The translations under genes were made by a program, and so were the position numbers. The notes below the pieces were generated by a model. That model saw nothing but the letters and a program-made list of their open reading frames with translations. It had not been told where the DNA came from and made no database searches. A stretch of DNA of 64,000 nucleotides from Lysobacterales bacterium (GTDB lineage: Bacteria > Pseudomonadota > Gammaproteobacteria > Xanthomonadales > UBA2363), in NCBI GenBank assembly GCA_019634735.1, contig JAHCAT010000004.1, forward strand, positions 186,001 to 250,000. The letters run 5' to 3'. This document shows positions 47,979 to 60,400 of the stretch, in pieces. Positions within the stretch are counted from its first letter, which is position 1; the number at the start of each line of letters is the position of its first letter.

Positions 47979-49202
47979 TCAGCTCCCGCCTGCACCGGCG
48001 ACGTCCGGCCAGCGCGACTGCAGCGATGCGCCGGCGTGCTCCTCGGGGCATTGCACCGAGCGGTTGCGGCCGCCGGCCTTGGCCAGGTACAGGGCGCGGT
48101 CGGCGCGTTCGCGCATGCTGTCCAGGTCGTCGCCGGCGCGGTTGCGGGCCAGGCCGATCGACACCGTGAGGTCCGCCAGGTCGTCGCGTGCGCATTCGTG
48201 CTGCACCCCGCGGCGGATGCGCTCGGCGATGGCCGGACCGGCGCCGGCATCGCCCCCTGAGATCAGCACGGCGAACTCGTCGCCGCCGAGCCGGCCAATC
48301 AGGTCGCGCGGCCGCAGATAGCGTTCGAGGCAGGCGACCAGGGCAGCCAGGGCGCGGTCGCCGGTGGCGTGTCCGTGGCGGTCGTTGATCGACTTGAAAC
48401 CGTCCAGGTCGACCAGCAGCAGACAGGCCTTGCCGGGCGCGGCGCGGCGCAGCCGCCGCTGTGCCGCCTCGATGAAGGCGGTGCGCGAGGCCGCGCCGGT
48501 GAGGTCGTCGACGGTGGCCTGGCGGTGCCAGCGCCGCACCGCCCGTTCGGTGCCGGCCAGCACGAAGGCGAGCGTCGCCGTCAGCGGACCGAGCAGGGCC
48601 AGGCCCAGCACCAGGCTGTGGCTGGTCGGCTGGGCCAGCCAGATGCGCTGCCGGGCGTTCTCGGGCGCCAGCAGCAGGATGGCGGCGCGGCCGCCCAGCA
48701 GCAGCGCCGACAGGCCGAAGGAGGTGGCCAGCAGCCCCATCGGCACGTCGAGGCGGCGCCGGCGCGGCACGTCGCCCAGGCAGGACACGGCGGTGGCGGC
48801 GGCGGCCAGCGCGCACATCAGGCTGAGCAGGCCGGTGCGCATCGGTGTTTCCGGGGACAGCACGTACCAGCCCAGGGTGGCCAGCGCCACCGCCAGCACC
48901 GGCAGGTACTGCCAGGCGGCCGGGGCGATATGGCCGCGCAGCACGAGCACCGCATGCAGGTGGCCGATGAAGGCGGTCATGATCAGCGGCTTGGCCAGCA
49001 CCGCCCAGGCCGGCGGCAGGACCTCTCCGGCCAGTTCCAGCAGGCACCAGCCCAGCGGTCCGGCAATCAGCGCGAACGCCCATTGCCGCAGCGCCGGCGC
49101 CAGCGGCCTGGGCTGGCGTCGCGCGGCGTCGACCAGGGCGGTCGCCATGACCGAGGCCAGCACGAGCAGGATGACGGCGGTGGCGAGGGGATCGACGTGC
49201 AT
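47979..49202 (-). CDS. Membrane-bound diguanylate cyclase
   Basis: A 407-residue protein with about seven N-terminal membrane helices (1-215) followed by a GGDEF domain with intact active-site motif GRLGGDEFAVL (near 307) and the substrate-binding segment VDLDGFKSINDRHGH. It should make cyclic di-GMP. The RxxD inhibitory site is not evident at the usual place upstream of GGDEF. It is convergent with pgeF and divergent from the LysM/FecR gene, whose neighbour is another GGDEF-EAL protein. Confidence 0.9.
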   Translation of the reverse strand: MHVDPLATAVILLVLASVMATALVDAARRQPRPLAPALRQWAFALIAGPLGWCLLELAGEVLPPAWAVLAKPLIMTAFIGHLHAVLVLRGHIAPAAWQYLPVLAVALATLGWYVLSPETPMRTGLLSLMCALAAAATAVSCLGDVPRRRRLDVPMGLLATSFGLSALLLGGRAAILLLAPENARQRIWLAQPTSHSLVLGLALLGPLTATLAFVLAGTERAVRRWHRQATVDDLTGAASRTAFIEAAQRRLRRAAPGKACLLLVDLDGFKSINDRHGHATGDRALAALVACLERYLRPRDLIGRLGGDEFAVLISGGDAGAGPAIAERIRRGVQHECARDDLADLTVSIGLARNRAGDDLDSMRERADRALYLAKAGGRNRSVQCPEEHAGASLQSRWPDVAGAGGS

Positions 49203-49397
49203 GGTGCCGGGTCGCGCGGTGGCGGTGACGCTAGCACGGATGCCCCACCGGTCATCGCCAAGGGGGGGGGCGGCGGTCGGCGGCCGCCGGGGCGCCCCCT
49301 CGGCCTGGTCCCGGGACCGCGATAGCCGTCACACAAGGCAAGGAAGCGGCGCTATGCTCATTCACACATGCATCTTGCATGTCCAGGGAGGCCGTGA

Positions 49398-51116
49398 ATG
49401 GCGAGCGATCGAGTTGCGGCGCGGTGGCTGCCGGGCTGGGGGCTCGCCCGTGGCCCGCGTGCTCCCTGGGCCGCCCTGCTGGCGCTGGCCCTGGCCTGCC
49501 TGTCGTCGCCAAGCCTGGCCGAGGAAGAGTGGGCGTACCGGGTCATGCCGGGCGATTCGCTGTGGAAGATCAGCCAGCGGCACCTGACCGGTTTGCAGTG
49601 GGTCGGCCCGTTGCAGCGACTCAACGCGGTCGCCGATCCGTACGCGCTACCGCCCGGCAGGGAATTGCGGGTTCCGTTGGCGTGGACGAGACGCAGCCCT
49701 GCGCAGGCCGTTCTCGAAACCGTGACTGGCGAAGTCGGACTGGCCGCCGGCGGCGTTGCTGCGATCGCGCCGGCGCGTGCGGGGCAGACGTTATCCAGCG
49801 GCGACCGCCTGGTCACCGGCGCCGACGGCTACGTGCTGCTGCGTTATCCGGACGAGTCCAGCACACAGGTCTTCGGGCTGTCGGAACTGGCCCTCCAGGA
49901 ACTCGAGATGCTGGGAGACCAGGCGCAACTGCGCATCCGCCTCGTGCTCGACGAGGGCCGCTCCGAGCACCAGGTCGAGCCGGTCGCCGTCGGTCGCAGC
50001 AACGACATGCGGGTTCGCGCGCCGTACGCGACGACCTCGGTGCGGGGCACGCACTTCCGCGTCGCCTCGCAGGCCGAGGCGGGCGTATCCCTGGTCGGCG
50101 TGCTGCAGGGTGCCGTACACGCCAGCGCGACGCCGTCGGCCGACCGCGGGCTGCAGGTCGTCCAGGGGCAGGGCGTGGTCGCCCGCGCAGGCGACCAGCC
50201 GCTGCGTGCGGTCGCGCTGCTGCCAGCGCCCGTGCGGGCGGCCGATGGCGAGCCGCTGCAGCGCTTGCCGCTGGTCCTGCGGCTGCACCCGGTCGAGGGC
50301 GCGGTCGCCTACAGCGGCGACGTGGCGCTGGACCCCGAACACCATGCCGTGGTCGCCGGCTTTGCCGGCAGCGATACCGAGCTGGTCCTGCCTGATCTTC
50401 CCGACGGCGAGTACTGGCTGCGCGTCCGCGCGATCGATGCCGATGGCCTGGAGGGCCTGGATGGCGGCAGCCGCCTGGTGGTCCACGCGCGGCCCGAGCC
50501 GCCGTTCCTGACCGCGCCGGTCGCAGGAACCGTGGTGGCGACCGGGCGCCCGGTGCAATTCCGATGGACCAGTCAGGCGGACGCGATCGGCTACCGGTTC
50601 GAACTGGCGCGCGCCGGCGACGGCGCGCCCGAAGCGCTGGCCGAATGGACCGATGTCGCCGTGGACGGTCCGGCGATCGAGCTGACCTGGCGCGCGCCGC
50701 TCGGTACCGGCCGCCACCTGTGGCGGGTCCGCTCGGTCGCCGCCTCCGGCAGGGTCGGGCCGTTCGGCGACTGGCAGGCGCTGGAGGCCGTTCCGCCCGG
50801 CCCCGGCGTGTCGCCGCCCGCGCTGCAGACGCGCAGCCTCAGCCTGGCCTGGTCGGACAGCGGGACGCAGATGCGCTACCGCCTGCAACTGGCCAGGAAC
50901 GCGCAGTTCGATCCGCTCCTGGTTGACGAGGTGGTGGACCAGCCCGGCTACACCATGGCCAGGCCCCGGCACGGGACCTACCACGTCCGGGTTGCGCGCA
51001 TCACGGCGACCAACAGCCAGGAGCCGTGGGGTACGGCGCAGCAGTTCGAGGTGCCCAGGTTGCCGCCGAAATGGCTGCTGGGGCCGGCCGGCTTCCTCCT
51101 GCTCCTGCTGCTCTAG
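49398..51116 (+). CDS. Exported LysM and FecR domain protein
   Basis: A 572-residue protein. A long signal sequence (about 1-41, ending SSPSLA) precedes a LysM domain (about 46-92, YRVMPGDSLWKISQRHLTG) expected to bind peptidoglycan, then a FecR-type domain (about 105-250) with the motif YATTSVRGTHFRV. Two or three fibronectin-like beta modules follow. The protein ends in a short hydrophobic stretch (WLLGPAGFLLLLLL) with no charged tail. The next gene, a CHASE2 sensor, starts 10 bp later; FecR/LysM proteins often pair with CHASE2 proteins, so this may be the periplasmic ligand or anchor for it. Confidence 0.85.
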   Translation: MASDRVAARWLPGWGLARGPRAPWAALLALALACLSSPSLAEEEWAYRVMPGDSLWKISQRHLTGLQWVGPLQRLNAVADPYALPPGRELRVPLAWTRRSPAQAVLETVTGEVGLAAGGVAAIAPARAGQTLSSGDRLVTGADGYVLLRYPDESSTQVFGLSELALQELEMLGDQAQLRIRLVLDEGRSEHQVEPVAVGRSNDMRVRAPYATTSVRGTHFRVASQAEAGVSLVGVLQGAVHASATPSADRGLQVVQGQGVVARAGDQPLRAVALLPAPVRAADGEPLQRLPLVLRLHPVEGAVAYSGDVALDPEHHAVVAGFAGSDTELVLPDLPDGEYWLRVRAIDADGLEGLDGGSRLVVHARPEPPFLTAPVAGTVVATGRPVQFRWTSQADAIGYRFELARAGDGAPEALAEWTDVAVDGPAIELTWRAPLGTGRHLWRVRSVAASGRVGPFGDWQALEAVPPGPGVSPPALQTRSLSLAWSDSGTQMRYRLQLARNAQFDPLLVDEVVDQPGYTMARPRHGTYHVRVARITATNSQEPWGTAQQFEVPRLPPKWLLGPAGFLLLLLL

Positions 51117-51126
51117 CGCCGGGCCG

Positions 51127-53898
51127 ATGAACGCGCGGCGCCAGGCGGCCCGCATGCCCAGGCGGCTCACGGCCCTGGCGGCGGCCCTGTGTGCGGCCGT
51201 GGTGCTGTCCTGGTCCGGGCTGACCGCCGGACTGGACTGGGCGGTGCTCGATCATGCCGGGCGGCCGGCGGCCGCCACCGACCCCGCACCGGTGGTCCTG
51301 GTGGCGATCGACGACGCAAGCCTTGCCCGGCACGGCCGATGGCCCTGGCCCAGGGCGCGGGTCGCGGCGCTGCTGGAAGCGGTCGCGCGCGCGGGCGCCC
51401 GGCCGATCGCGATCGACCTGCTGTTGTCCGAGCGCGACGACGGCAATGCGGCAGGCGACGAGGCCTTGGCCGCGGCGATGCTGCGCAGCGGCCCGGTCCT
51501 GTTGCCGGTGCCGGCCACCGCGGATGCCGACGCCACGACGATGGCCGGGCGCATCGGCCGCCTCTGGCCCAATGCCCGCCTGGTCCATTCGGACGTCGAG
51601 CTCGGCGACGACGGCGTGGTGCGATGGCTGCACCGCCGCGTTGTCCGCGACGGCCTTGCCCTGCCGGCAATGGCGTTCGCCCTGGCGGATCCTGCGTCCG
51701 CCCGGGCCGTCGCCGAGCCGGAGGCGCCCCCGGTGCGGTCGCAGGGCGGGGACCCGACCTGGCTGCGGAGCGATACGGTGGTGCTCTCGCTCGGCGCCGA
51801 ACTGGCACAGGTCGACCTGTGGTCGGCCAGCGACGTGCTGGAAGGGCGGGTGCCGGGCAGCGCGTTCGCAGGCCGTCCTGCCGTCATCGGGGTCACCGCG
51901 CGGGGTCTTGGGCAGAGCTTCCTGGTGGCCGGCCCCGGGGCCGGTCGCAGCACCCTGGCCGGTGCCGAACTGACCGCCGCCGCCACCGCCGGCCTGCTTG
52001 GCGGCAGGGACAGCCGGCTGCCCGGCACCGGCGCCGCGATCCTGGCGGCGACCCTGGTCGCGCTGCCGCTCACCGCGCTTGCAGTGGCCTTGCCCTGGCG
52101 CGTGCTGGTACCGGCCCTGCCGCTGCTCGCGCTGCTGCCCCTGGCGCTCGCCTGGCTGGGGCGTTCGCTGCTGGCGGTCAACCTGGGCCTGGCGCCGGCA
52201 AGCGGTGCCGTGCTGGTCGCCTTCCTGGTCCTGCTGATGTTCCGCATTCCCTTCGATCGCCGCCGGCTGGCGGACACGCGCGCCGAGCTCGATGAGGCCC
52301 TGGCCGACCGGGTGCAGACCGTCGTCGCACTGGACCCGCGGGGCGCCGTGCTGTTCGCCAGCGACCCGGGCGATCCGCTGGTGGCGGCGCTGGCCGGCAA
52401 CGAGGGTTCCGGCATCCGGACCGCCGGTCCGGACGACGTCGGCGCGGTACTGGACCTGGTCGCGGCAGTCCGTCGCTCGGGCGTCGCACACAGCCGGAGA
52501 CTGTCCGGTCGGGCCGGGGACGGGGTCGACAAGGGGCGGGTCGCGTCGGTGTCGGCTGCCGATTTCGATGGTCGCCCGGGTTTCCTGCTCATGCTTGGAA
52601 ACGCCTCTGCCGGCGAGGGCCAGGCGGCCGCCGAATGGTTGCGCGACCACGATCCGGTGTCGGGTTTCCCGGCCCGTCGGCAACTGTGGTCGCGCCTGGT
52701 CGGTCTGGCGTCCGCCGCCGACACCGCACCAGGGCGGGAACTGGCGCTGGTGCTGGTCGCCATCGACGGCTTCCGCCGGATCAACGAGGCCCTGGGCGAG
52801 GCCGAGGGCGATCTCGCGCTGCGCCATGCGGCCCAGGCCCTGGCCGGCGAGTTCCCGGCCCCGGGCGGCCTGTTCCGTTGGGATGGCGACCAGTTCGCGT
52901 TGCTGCAGGCGGTTTCCGGCTCCGGACCGGACGACGTCGAGACCCTGGCCCGTCGGGCCTGCGCCCTGTTCGCCGACGGTGCGGTCCGGCATCGCGGGAT
53001 GGTGCTGCGCGCCAGCGTCGGCGCGGCCTCGGTGCCGGGCCGGATGTCCGGGTTGCGCAGCCTGCTGCCGCGCGCGGAGCGGGCGCTTGCCGAGGTCAAG
53101 CGGACGGGCGGCTCGCAGTGGCTGGTCGATCGCGGTTCCCCGGGCTGGACGGTGGACCAGCTCGAGGTCGAGCGCGGCATCCGCGAGGGCCTGGAGGGCG
53201 GCCAGTTCTTCCTGGTGTACCAGCGCATCGTCGACGCCCCCAGCGGCCGGACCGTGCGTCTGGAGGCCCTGCTGCGCTGGCGGCATCCGCAGCGGGGCGT
53301 GCTGGCCCCCGGCCATTTCCTCGACGTCGCCGAGGCGGCGTCGCTGGAGATCGAGCTGGGCCGCCGCGCCATCGCCTGCGTCCGTCGCGATGCCCAGGCG
53401 CTGGCCGGACACGGCGTCCGGTTGCCGATCTCGCTGAACGTCTCGGCACGCCACTTCGAGCGTCCCTCGTTCATCGACGACATGCGGCCGCTGGCCGGGT
53501 CGGATGGCGACTGCCGTTTCCTGGTCGAGATCACCGAGTCGCTGGCCTTGCGGGATCCCGACCGCGCGGCGCGCATCGCCTGCGAGCTGGCGGCCCTGGG
53601 CATCGGCGTGTCGCTCGACGACCTGCTCAGCGGCCACAGCTCGCTGGCGCTGCTGCGTTCCATGCAGGTGCGCGAGCTCAAGCTCGTCGGCGAACTGGTC
53701 GCCCGGGTCGAGCGCGATCCGGAAGCGGCGATGCTGGTGCGCGCCATCATCGAGCTGGGCCGGTCGCTGGCGATGACCGTGGTCGCCGAGGGCGTCGAGA
53801 CCGAGGAGCAGTCGCAATGGCTGGTCGCGGCCGGCTGCCCGGTGCAGCAGGGCTATCTGTTCGGCCGGCCGGTGGAGTGGCCGCAGCTGGTCGACTAG
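51127..53898 (+). CDS. CHASE2-GGDEF-EAL signalling protein
   Basis: A 923-residue membrane protein: a TM helix (about 15-37), a periplasmic CHASE2 sensor (about 50-300, VVLVAIDDASLARHGRWPWPR), three TM helices (about 300-375), a PAS-like linker, a degenerate GGDEF domain whose active site reads RWDGDQFAL, and an EAL domain (about 675-915). In the EAL domain the EAL motif (RLEALLRW), NVS, ITES, DDL and AEGVETEEQ are present, but the usual KID motif is KLV. Likely a c-di-GMP phosphodiesterase or receptor, with the GGDEF inactive as a cyclase. Start 51127 was chosen over a longer overlapping frame. It follows the LysM/FecR gene by 10 bp. Confidence 0.87.
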   Translation: MNARRQAARMPRRLTALAAALCAAVVLSWSGLTAGLDWAVLDHAGRPAAATDPAPVVLVAIDDASLARHGRWPWPRARVAALLEAVARAGARPIAIDLLLSERDDGNAAGDEALAAAMLRSGPVLLPVPATADADATTMAGRIGRLWPNARLVHSDVELGDDGVVRWLHRRVVRDGLALPAMAFALADPASARAVAEPEAPPVRSQGGDPTWLRSDTVVLSLGAELAQVDLWSASDVLEGRVPGSAFAGRPAVIGVTARGLGQSFLVAGPGAGRSTLAGAELTAAATAGLLGGRDSRLPGTGAAILAATLVALPLTALAVALPWRVLVPALPLLALLPLALAWLGRSLLAVNLGLAPASGAVLVAFLVLLMFRIPFDRRRLADTRAELDEALADRVQTVVALDPRGAVLFASDPGDPLVAALAGNEGSGIRTAGPDDVGAVLDLVAAVRRSGVAHSRRLSGRAGDGVDKGRVASVSAADFDGRPGFLLMLGNASAGEGQAAAEWLRDHDPVSGFPARRQLWSRLVGLASAADTAPGRELALVLVAIDGFRRINEALGEAEGDLALRHAAQALAGEFPAPGGLFRWDGDQFALLQAVSGSGPDDVETLARRACALFADGAVRHRGMVLRASVGAASVPGRMSGLRSLLPRAERALAEVKRTGGSQWLVDRGSPGWTVDQLEVERGIREGLEGGQFFLVYQRIVDAPSGRTVRLEALLRWRHPQRGVLAPGHFLDVAEAASLEIELGRRAIACVRRDAQALAGHGVRLPISLNVSARHFERPSFIDDMRPLAGSDGDCRFLVEITESLALRDPDRAARIACELAALGIGVSLDDLLSGHSSLALLRSMQVRELKLVGELVARVERDPEAAMLVRAIIELGRSLAMTVVAEGVETEEQSQWLVAAGCPVQQGYLFGRPVEWPQLVD

Positions 53899-53943
53899 CC
53901 CGCAGAGTTCGTTGGGCCGCGGCTGCGCTGACGATGCGGGTGC

Positions 53944-54250
53944 CGCGACGCGGTCTGCGCCCCTTGGCCGGTTCTGCGTGGTGTCGGCAACGCCTACCTG
54001 GTCCAGCGATCCGCTGCCCGCGCCGCGACCCGGTGCCGACGGCCGCGCCGCGCGGCCTCGACCCGAATGTTTCAGTGGTCCATTGCTGCGGCCGCCGATC
54101 TTCGCGTCGTGGCGCGGTCTGCTCCGGCTGGCCGACTCGACGTGGTGTGGGCTACGCCTTTGCTGTCAAAAGATCCGCTGCCCGCGCTGCGACCCGATCC
54201 CGACGGCCTCGCTACGCGGCCTCATGAAATGTGCGGGCCAAGGAAACATC
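53944..54250. repeat. Tandem pair of dispersed repeat units before clpB
   Basis: Two imperfect direct units of about 160 bp (from about 53944 and 54107). Shared blocks in order: gcggtctgc, ggccg, gtggtgt, acgcct, gatccgctgcccgcgc.gcgaccc and cgcgcgcggcctc-type ends. Read on the minus strand they carry the gaagatcggcggccgcagca and atttcatgaggccgcg blocks of the dispersed family. They fill most of the 462-bp gene-free stretch between the CHASE2 gene and clpB. Confidence 0.6.
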
Positions 54251-54285
54251 CGGGACGGGCCCGTCGAGGCGGGCCGTCGGCGCGC

Positions 54286-54315
54286 CTTGAAAGCAGGTGC
54301 GCGCGGCCGCACCTA
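54286..54315 (+). promoter_or_regulatory. Candidate sigma-32 heat-shock promoter of clpB
   Basis: CTTGAAA (54286-54292), a 14-bp spacer, then CCGCACCTA (54307-54315), close to the sigma-32 pattern CTTGAAA-N13-17-CCCCATnTA. Predicted transcription start is about 40 bases before the clpB ATG. It matches known heat-shock control of clpB in relatives. Confidence 0.55.
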
Positions 54316-54360
54316 GCGGACATCGCCGGCTCCCCGCGCCGGCCAGCCGGACTGTCGCCC

Positions 54361-56940
<2,580 letters not shown>

Positions 56941-56970
56941 GCCTGGCTGGCGGCGCCGGAAAGCGTACCC

Positions 56971-57075
56971 GGGACTCGGGACCCGGGATTCGGGACCCGG
57001 GATTCGGGACCCGGGACTCGGGACCCGGGATTCGGGACTCGGGATTCGGGACTCGGGACTCGGGACTCGGGACTC
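56971..57075. repeat. Heptamer minisatellite, 15 GGGAYYC units
   Basis: Fifteen uninterrupted 7-bp units of gggactc, gggattc or gggaccc, with a degenerate sixteenth (gggatgc). It begins 30 bp after the clpB stop. The strict period and C/T variation at two positions indicate slippage expansion. The same period recurs at 8124. Confidence 0.92.
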
Positions 57076-57104
57076 GGGATGCGCGATTTGGAGCGCGCGC
57101 TGCT

Positions 57105-57234
57105 CCCCTCTCCCTCTGGGAGAGGGGCCGGGGGAGAGGGTCGGGGCTGGCGATGATCTGCACCGTTGCCGGCCCGGCGGCGCGCGCTGGCCGGGGCGGC
57201 CCTCTCCCCCGCCCCTCCGCGGCAGGCGGGGGAG
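57105..57234. repeat. Intergenic hairpin pair after clpB
   Basis: First stem cccctctccc/gggagagggg with a 3-base loop (57105-57127), then stem ctcccccgcc/ggcgggggag with an 11-base loop (57204-57234). This purine/pyrimidine-skewed hairpin pair resembles dispersed palindromic repeats common in GC-rich proteobacteria and may also terminate clpB transcription. The remaining gap to 57422 holds nothing else I recognise. Confidence 0.6.
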
Positions 57235-57422
57235 GGGAGAAGTTCGGTGCCGTCGCACTGGCTAGATGCCGCCTGGCAGCGGGCTGAAACACGACGCCAA
57301 CCAGGTCGGCAGGGGCTCTGACCGGCACTTCCATGGCGCGTGATAGGAACCGGCCGCGTTCTGCGCTTGCGCGGGTGAGGACCGGGCAAGTCGCCCGGGC
57401 ACCACCGTGCGGGGAGATCGCC

Positions 57423-60400
57423 ATGAAGAGAATCCTGACCACCGTGCTGCTGGCCGCGGCGACCGCCGTGGCGGCTGCACAGCCGTCCCCGCCTGCCAGC
57501 GGGGGCGAGTCCTACCTGCCGCGTTTCGCCAGCCACGAGCGCAGCAACATCAGTTGCGACCAGACGCCATTCGGCCGCACCGCGACGATCGGCCAGGAAA
57601 CCGAGTTCGTGCACCTGTTCGCCGGTGGCGGCACTTTCAATGGCTTCGACGAGTACCAGCCGACCGCACCGGGGGCACCCAATCCGCTGTCCCGGAGCTT
57701 CCGGGCGTCCCTCACCCAGGGTGCGCTGGCCGGGACCGCGTTCCTCGATGCCGTGACCATCGACCTCAACGGCGATGGCCGCGACGAGGTGGTCACGGCC
57801 CATCGCGTGACCGCCAACGGCCACCTGCGCCTGGGCGTGTTCCGCCGCTCCGGGAACAACGTCGAGCTGTTCGACACCTGGACGCTGACGCGCACTTTCA
57901 ACGTGGTGCAACTGGCTGCCGCCGACCTCTCCGGCGCCGCCAACGGTCGCCAGCAGCTCGCCGTGCTGCTGCGCGGCACCAATCCGGCTGGCCTGGAGCT
58001 GCATGTGCTCACCGGCGACGGCGCCGGCGGCATCTTCCAGACCGACGGCAACTCCGCCGGCCGCTGGCAGCGCGCCGGCGTGTTCGGACACGTGAGCCTG
58101 GCCGCCGGCGACCTGCTGCTGGAGGGCCGCGAACAGCTCGTCGTGGTCAACGAATCAGGCAGCGGACAGTCCAGGGCGCTCAACTATCACCTGCTTTCCT
58201 ACCTGCCACAGGTCGCGCAGATGCCGGTGGCGGCAGGCGATGTCAACATCGGCACCTTCAGTCATGCCAGCCCCCTGGGAACGTCCTGGGATGTCGACGA
58301 CGGTGGCGGCATCGGCCTGACCTCGATCGAGCGGCTGATCGCCCGCGCAGGCGACCTCGTCGACTCGGCGGCCCATGAGCTGGCCTTGCTGGTTCAGTTC
58401 CGGAGCGGCAGCAGCCTGAACTACATCGGCATGCGGCTGGTCCGCTGGACCACGACCCGCGACGCCGACAACGCCATCACCGGAGTGGCCTTCAACAGTC
58501 GCGGGCCGGGTGCGGACTTCGACAGCAGCGTGATGCTGCAGTCCGCGGAGTCGGATCCCCTGAGGAGTTTCGATGCGGTGATCGGCAGCATCGACCGCAT
58601 CTCGCCCGCGGAACTCGTGATCGCGCGCGGCCGGACCTCGGGCAGCGGCGTCGGCGTCGAGGCCTACAAGGTCCAGGCGCAGACCACGGCCAGCTACACC
58701 TGGGAGCGCAACGGCCTCACCGTGCAGTTCACCGACCAGTCGACCGGTCCGATCGTCTCGAGGACCTGGAATTTCGGCGACAACTCCGGAACCGTCAGTG
58801 CCATCAATCCCACCAAGGTGTTCGCCCAGGCCGGCAACTACAACGTGAGACTCACGGTGGTCGATTCCGACGGTTCCCAGCGCCAGTACCAGCGCACCAT
58901 CGCGGTCAGCGCCAGCGGCACCAGCAGTGGTGGCGACCTTGCCAGCTACCGCTACCTGTTCCGCTCCTCGCCGAGTTACGAGGCATCCCATTCGCTTGGC
59001 CAGGGGCAGTACGCCACGGCTATCCGGGTTGCGGTCGGCGACATGGACAAGGACGGCATCGCCGAGGTGATGACCGTCGCGCAGGGCCCGACCCAGCGCA
59101 TGACGCGCTCGGTCTGGAAGCTCGCCAGCACCGCCAATCCCGCGAGTTTCGCGGGCCGCCACCAGAGCGAGGAGCTCGATGGCTACAGCGGCCTGGCCGC
59201 GCACGTCGTTCTGGCCGCCGATCTCGATGGCGACTCCCTGCTGGCCACGCTCGCCACCGACTGCCGCCAGGTCGAGGAGCCACAGGTCCGGCAGGTGATC
59301 TGGATGCCGCCCTACTTCCAGCGCCTGCAGGCCACCGCGAACAAGCTGGCCAGCTTCGGCGAGTCGACCACGGGCGGCACCAGCTCCGAACGCCGCTCGG
59401 GTTCGTTCACCTCGCACGATGTCTCCGCCTACCTCGGCATCTCGATCGGGTCGGAGGCGGCCGGTGTCGAGGCGTCGGTCCGCGCCACCGCCGGCTACTT
59501 CTGGCAGGCGAGCAACGGCGCGCTCAGCGGCAGCGAGAACAGCTACCGGCTTGATCAGTCGTTCTCCCAGGACCAGGGCGACGCGCTCGTGGTGATCGAG
59601 GAGAACACATTCAACTGTTACAGCTACAACGTCGCCACGCAGAACGGCGGCCAGGATCCCGACAGCGCGGTGCGGATGTGCGAGGTGGTCGATGGCAGTC
59701 GCCTGATGTCGGGTACCGACGCGCGCTTCTGGGACACCCAGATCCCGGCGACCCCGGTCGACCATCCGCCGGCGCAGTGGATGCCGCTGCACCGCGACTG
59801 GGCCAGCCTCAGCCTGTTCCGGCCGGTCACCAGCAACGTCCAGTTCGCGGGCGGCCAGGTCGCCTCGAACGCCACCGACGGCCTGTTCACCACCCAGGCG
59901 GCCAGTACCGGTCAGGCGTTCCGCCCCTACCTGGAGATCGACCTTGGAAGGACGATGGACATCTCCAACATCCGTGTCTTCCCCTCCGCCGGCAACGCGG
60001 CGAACCTGAAGGGCTACCGCGTGTACGCCTCGCCGACGCCAATGCCCGCGAGCGGCCTGCCGTCCGGCGGCAACGTGCGGGTGTTCGCCCCCGAGACCGG
60101 CGACGATGTCGCCTACAGCCAGTGGAGCATCTGGACGCGCAACCGCAACAACCCCTCGCAGATGCTGAGCGCCCGCTACATCCGGTTGCAGCACCCGGGG
60201 CTGGCGCGGATGAACGTCGCGCAGATCCAGGTGTTCGGCGACACCCGGCTGGACCCGCCGGCCTATCCCGAGGCGGTCTGCGACCCGCTGGCCAACGACG
60301 GCTATTTCAACGCCCTGGTCTGGGACCCGGGGCAGGGCGTCAGCGGCGGCTTCCGTACCATCCAGGTGCGCGGCGACCTGCTCTGGGACGGCTCCGGCGG

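Noticed and set aside
51001..53817. Long minus-strand frame antisense to the CHASE2 gene
   Set aside because: Composition-driven shadow; the plus strand has clear CHASE2, GGDEF and EAL motifs.
56971..57075. CRISPR-like array
   Set aside because: Units are 7 bp with no spacers; it is a minisatellite.
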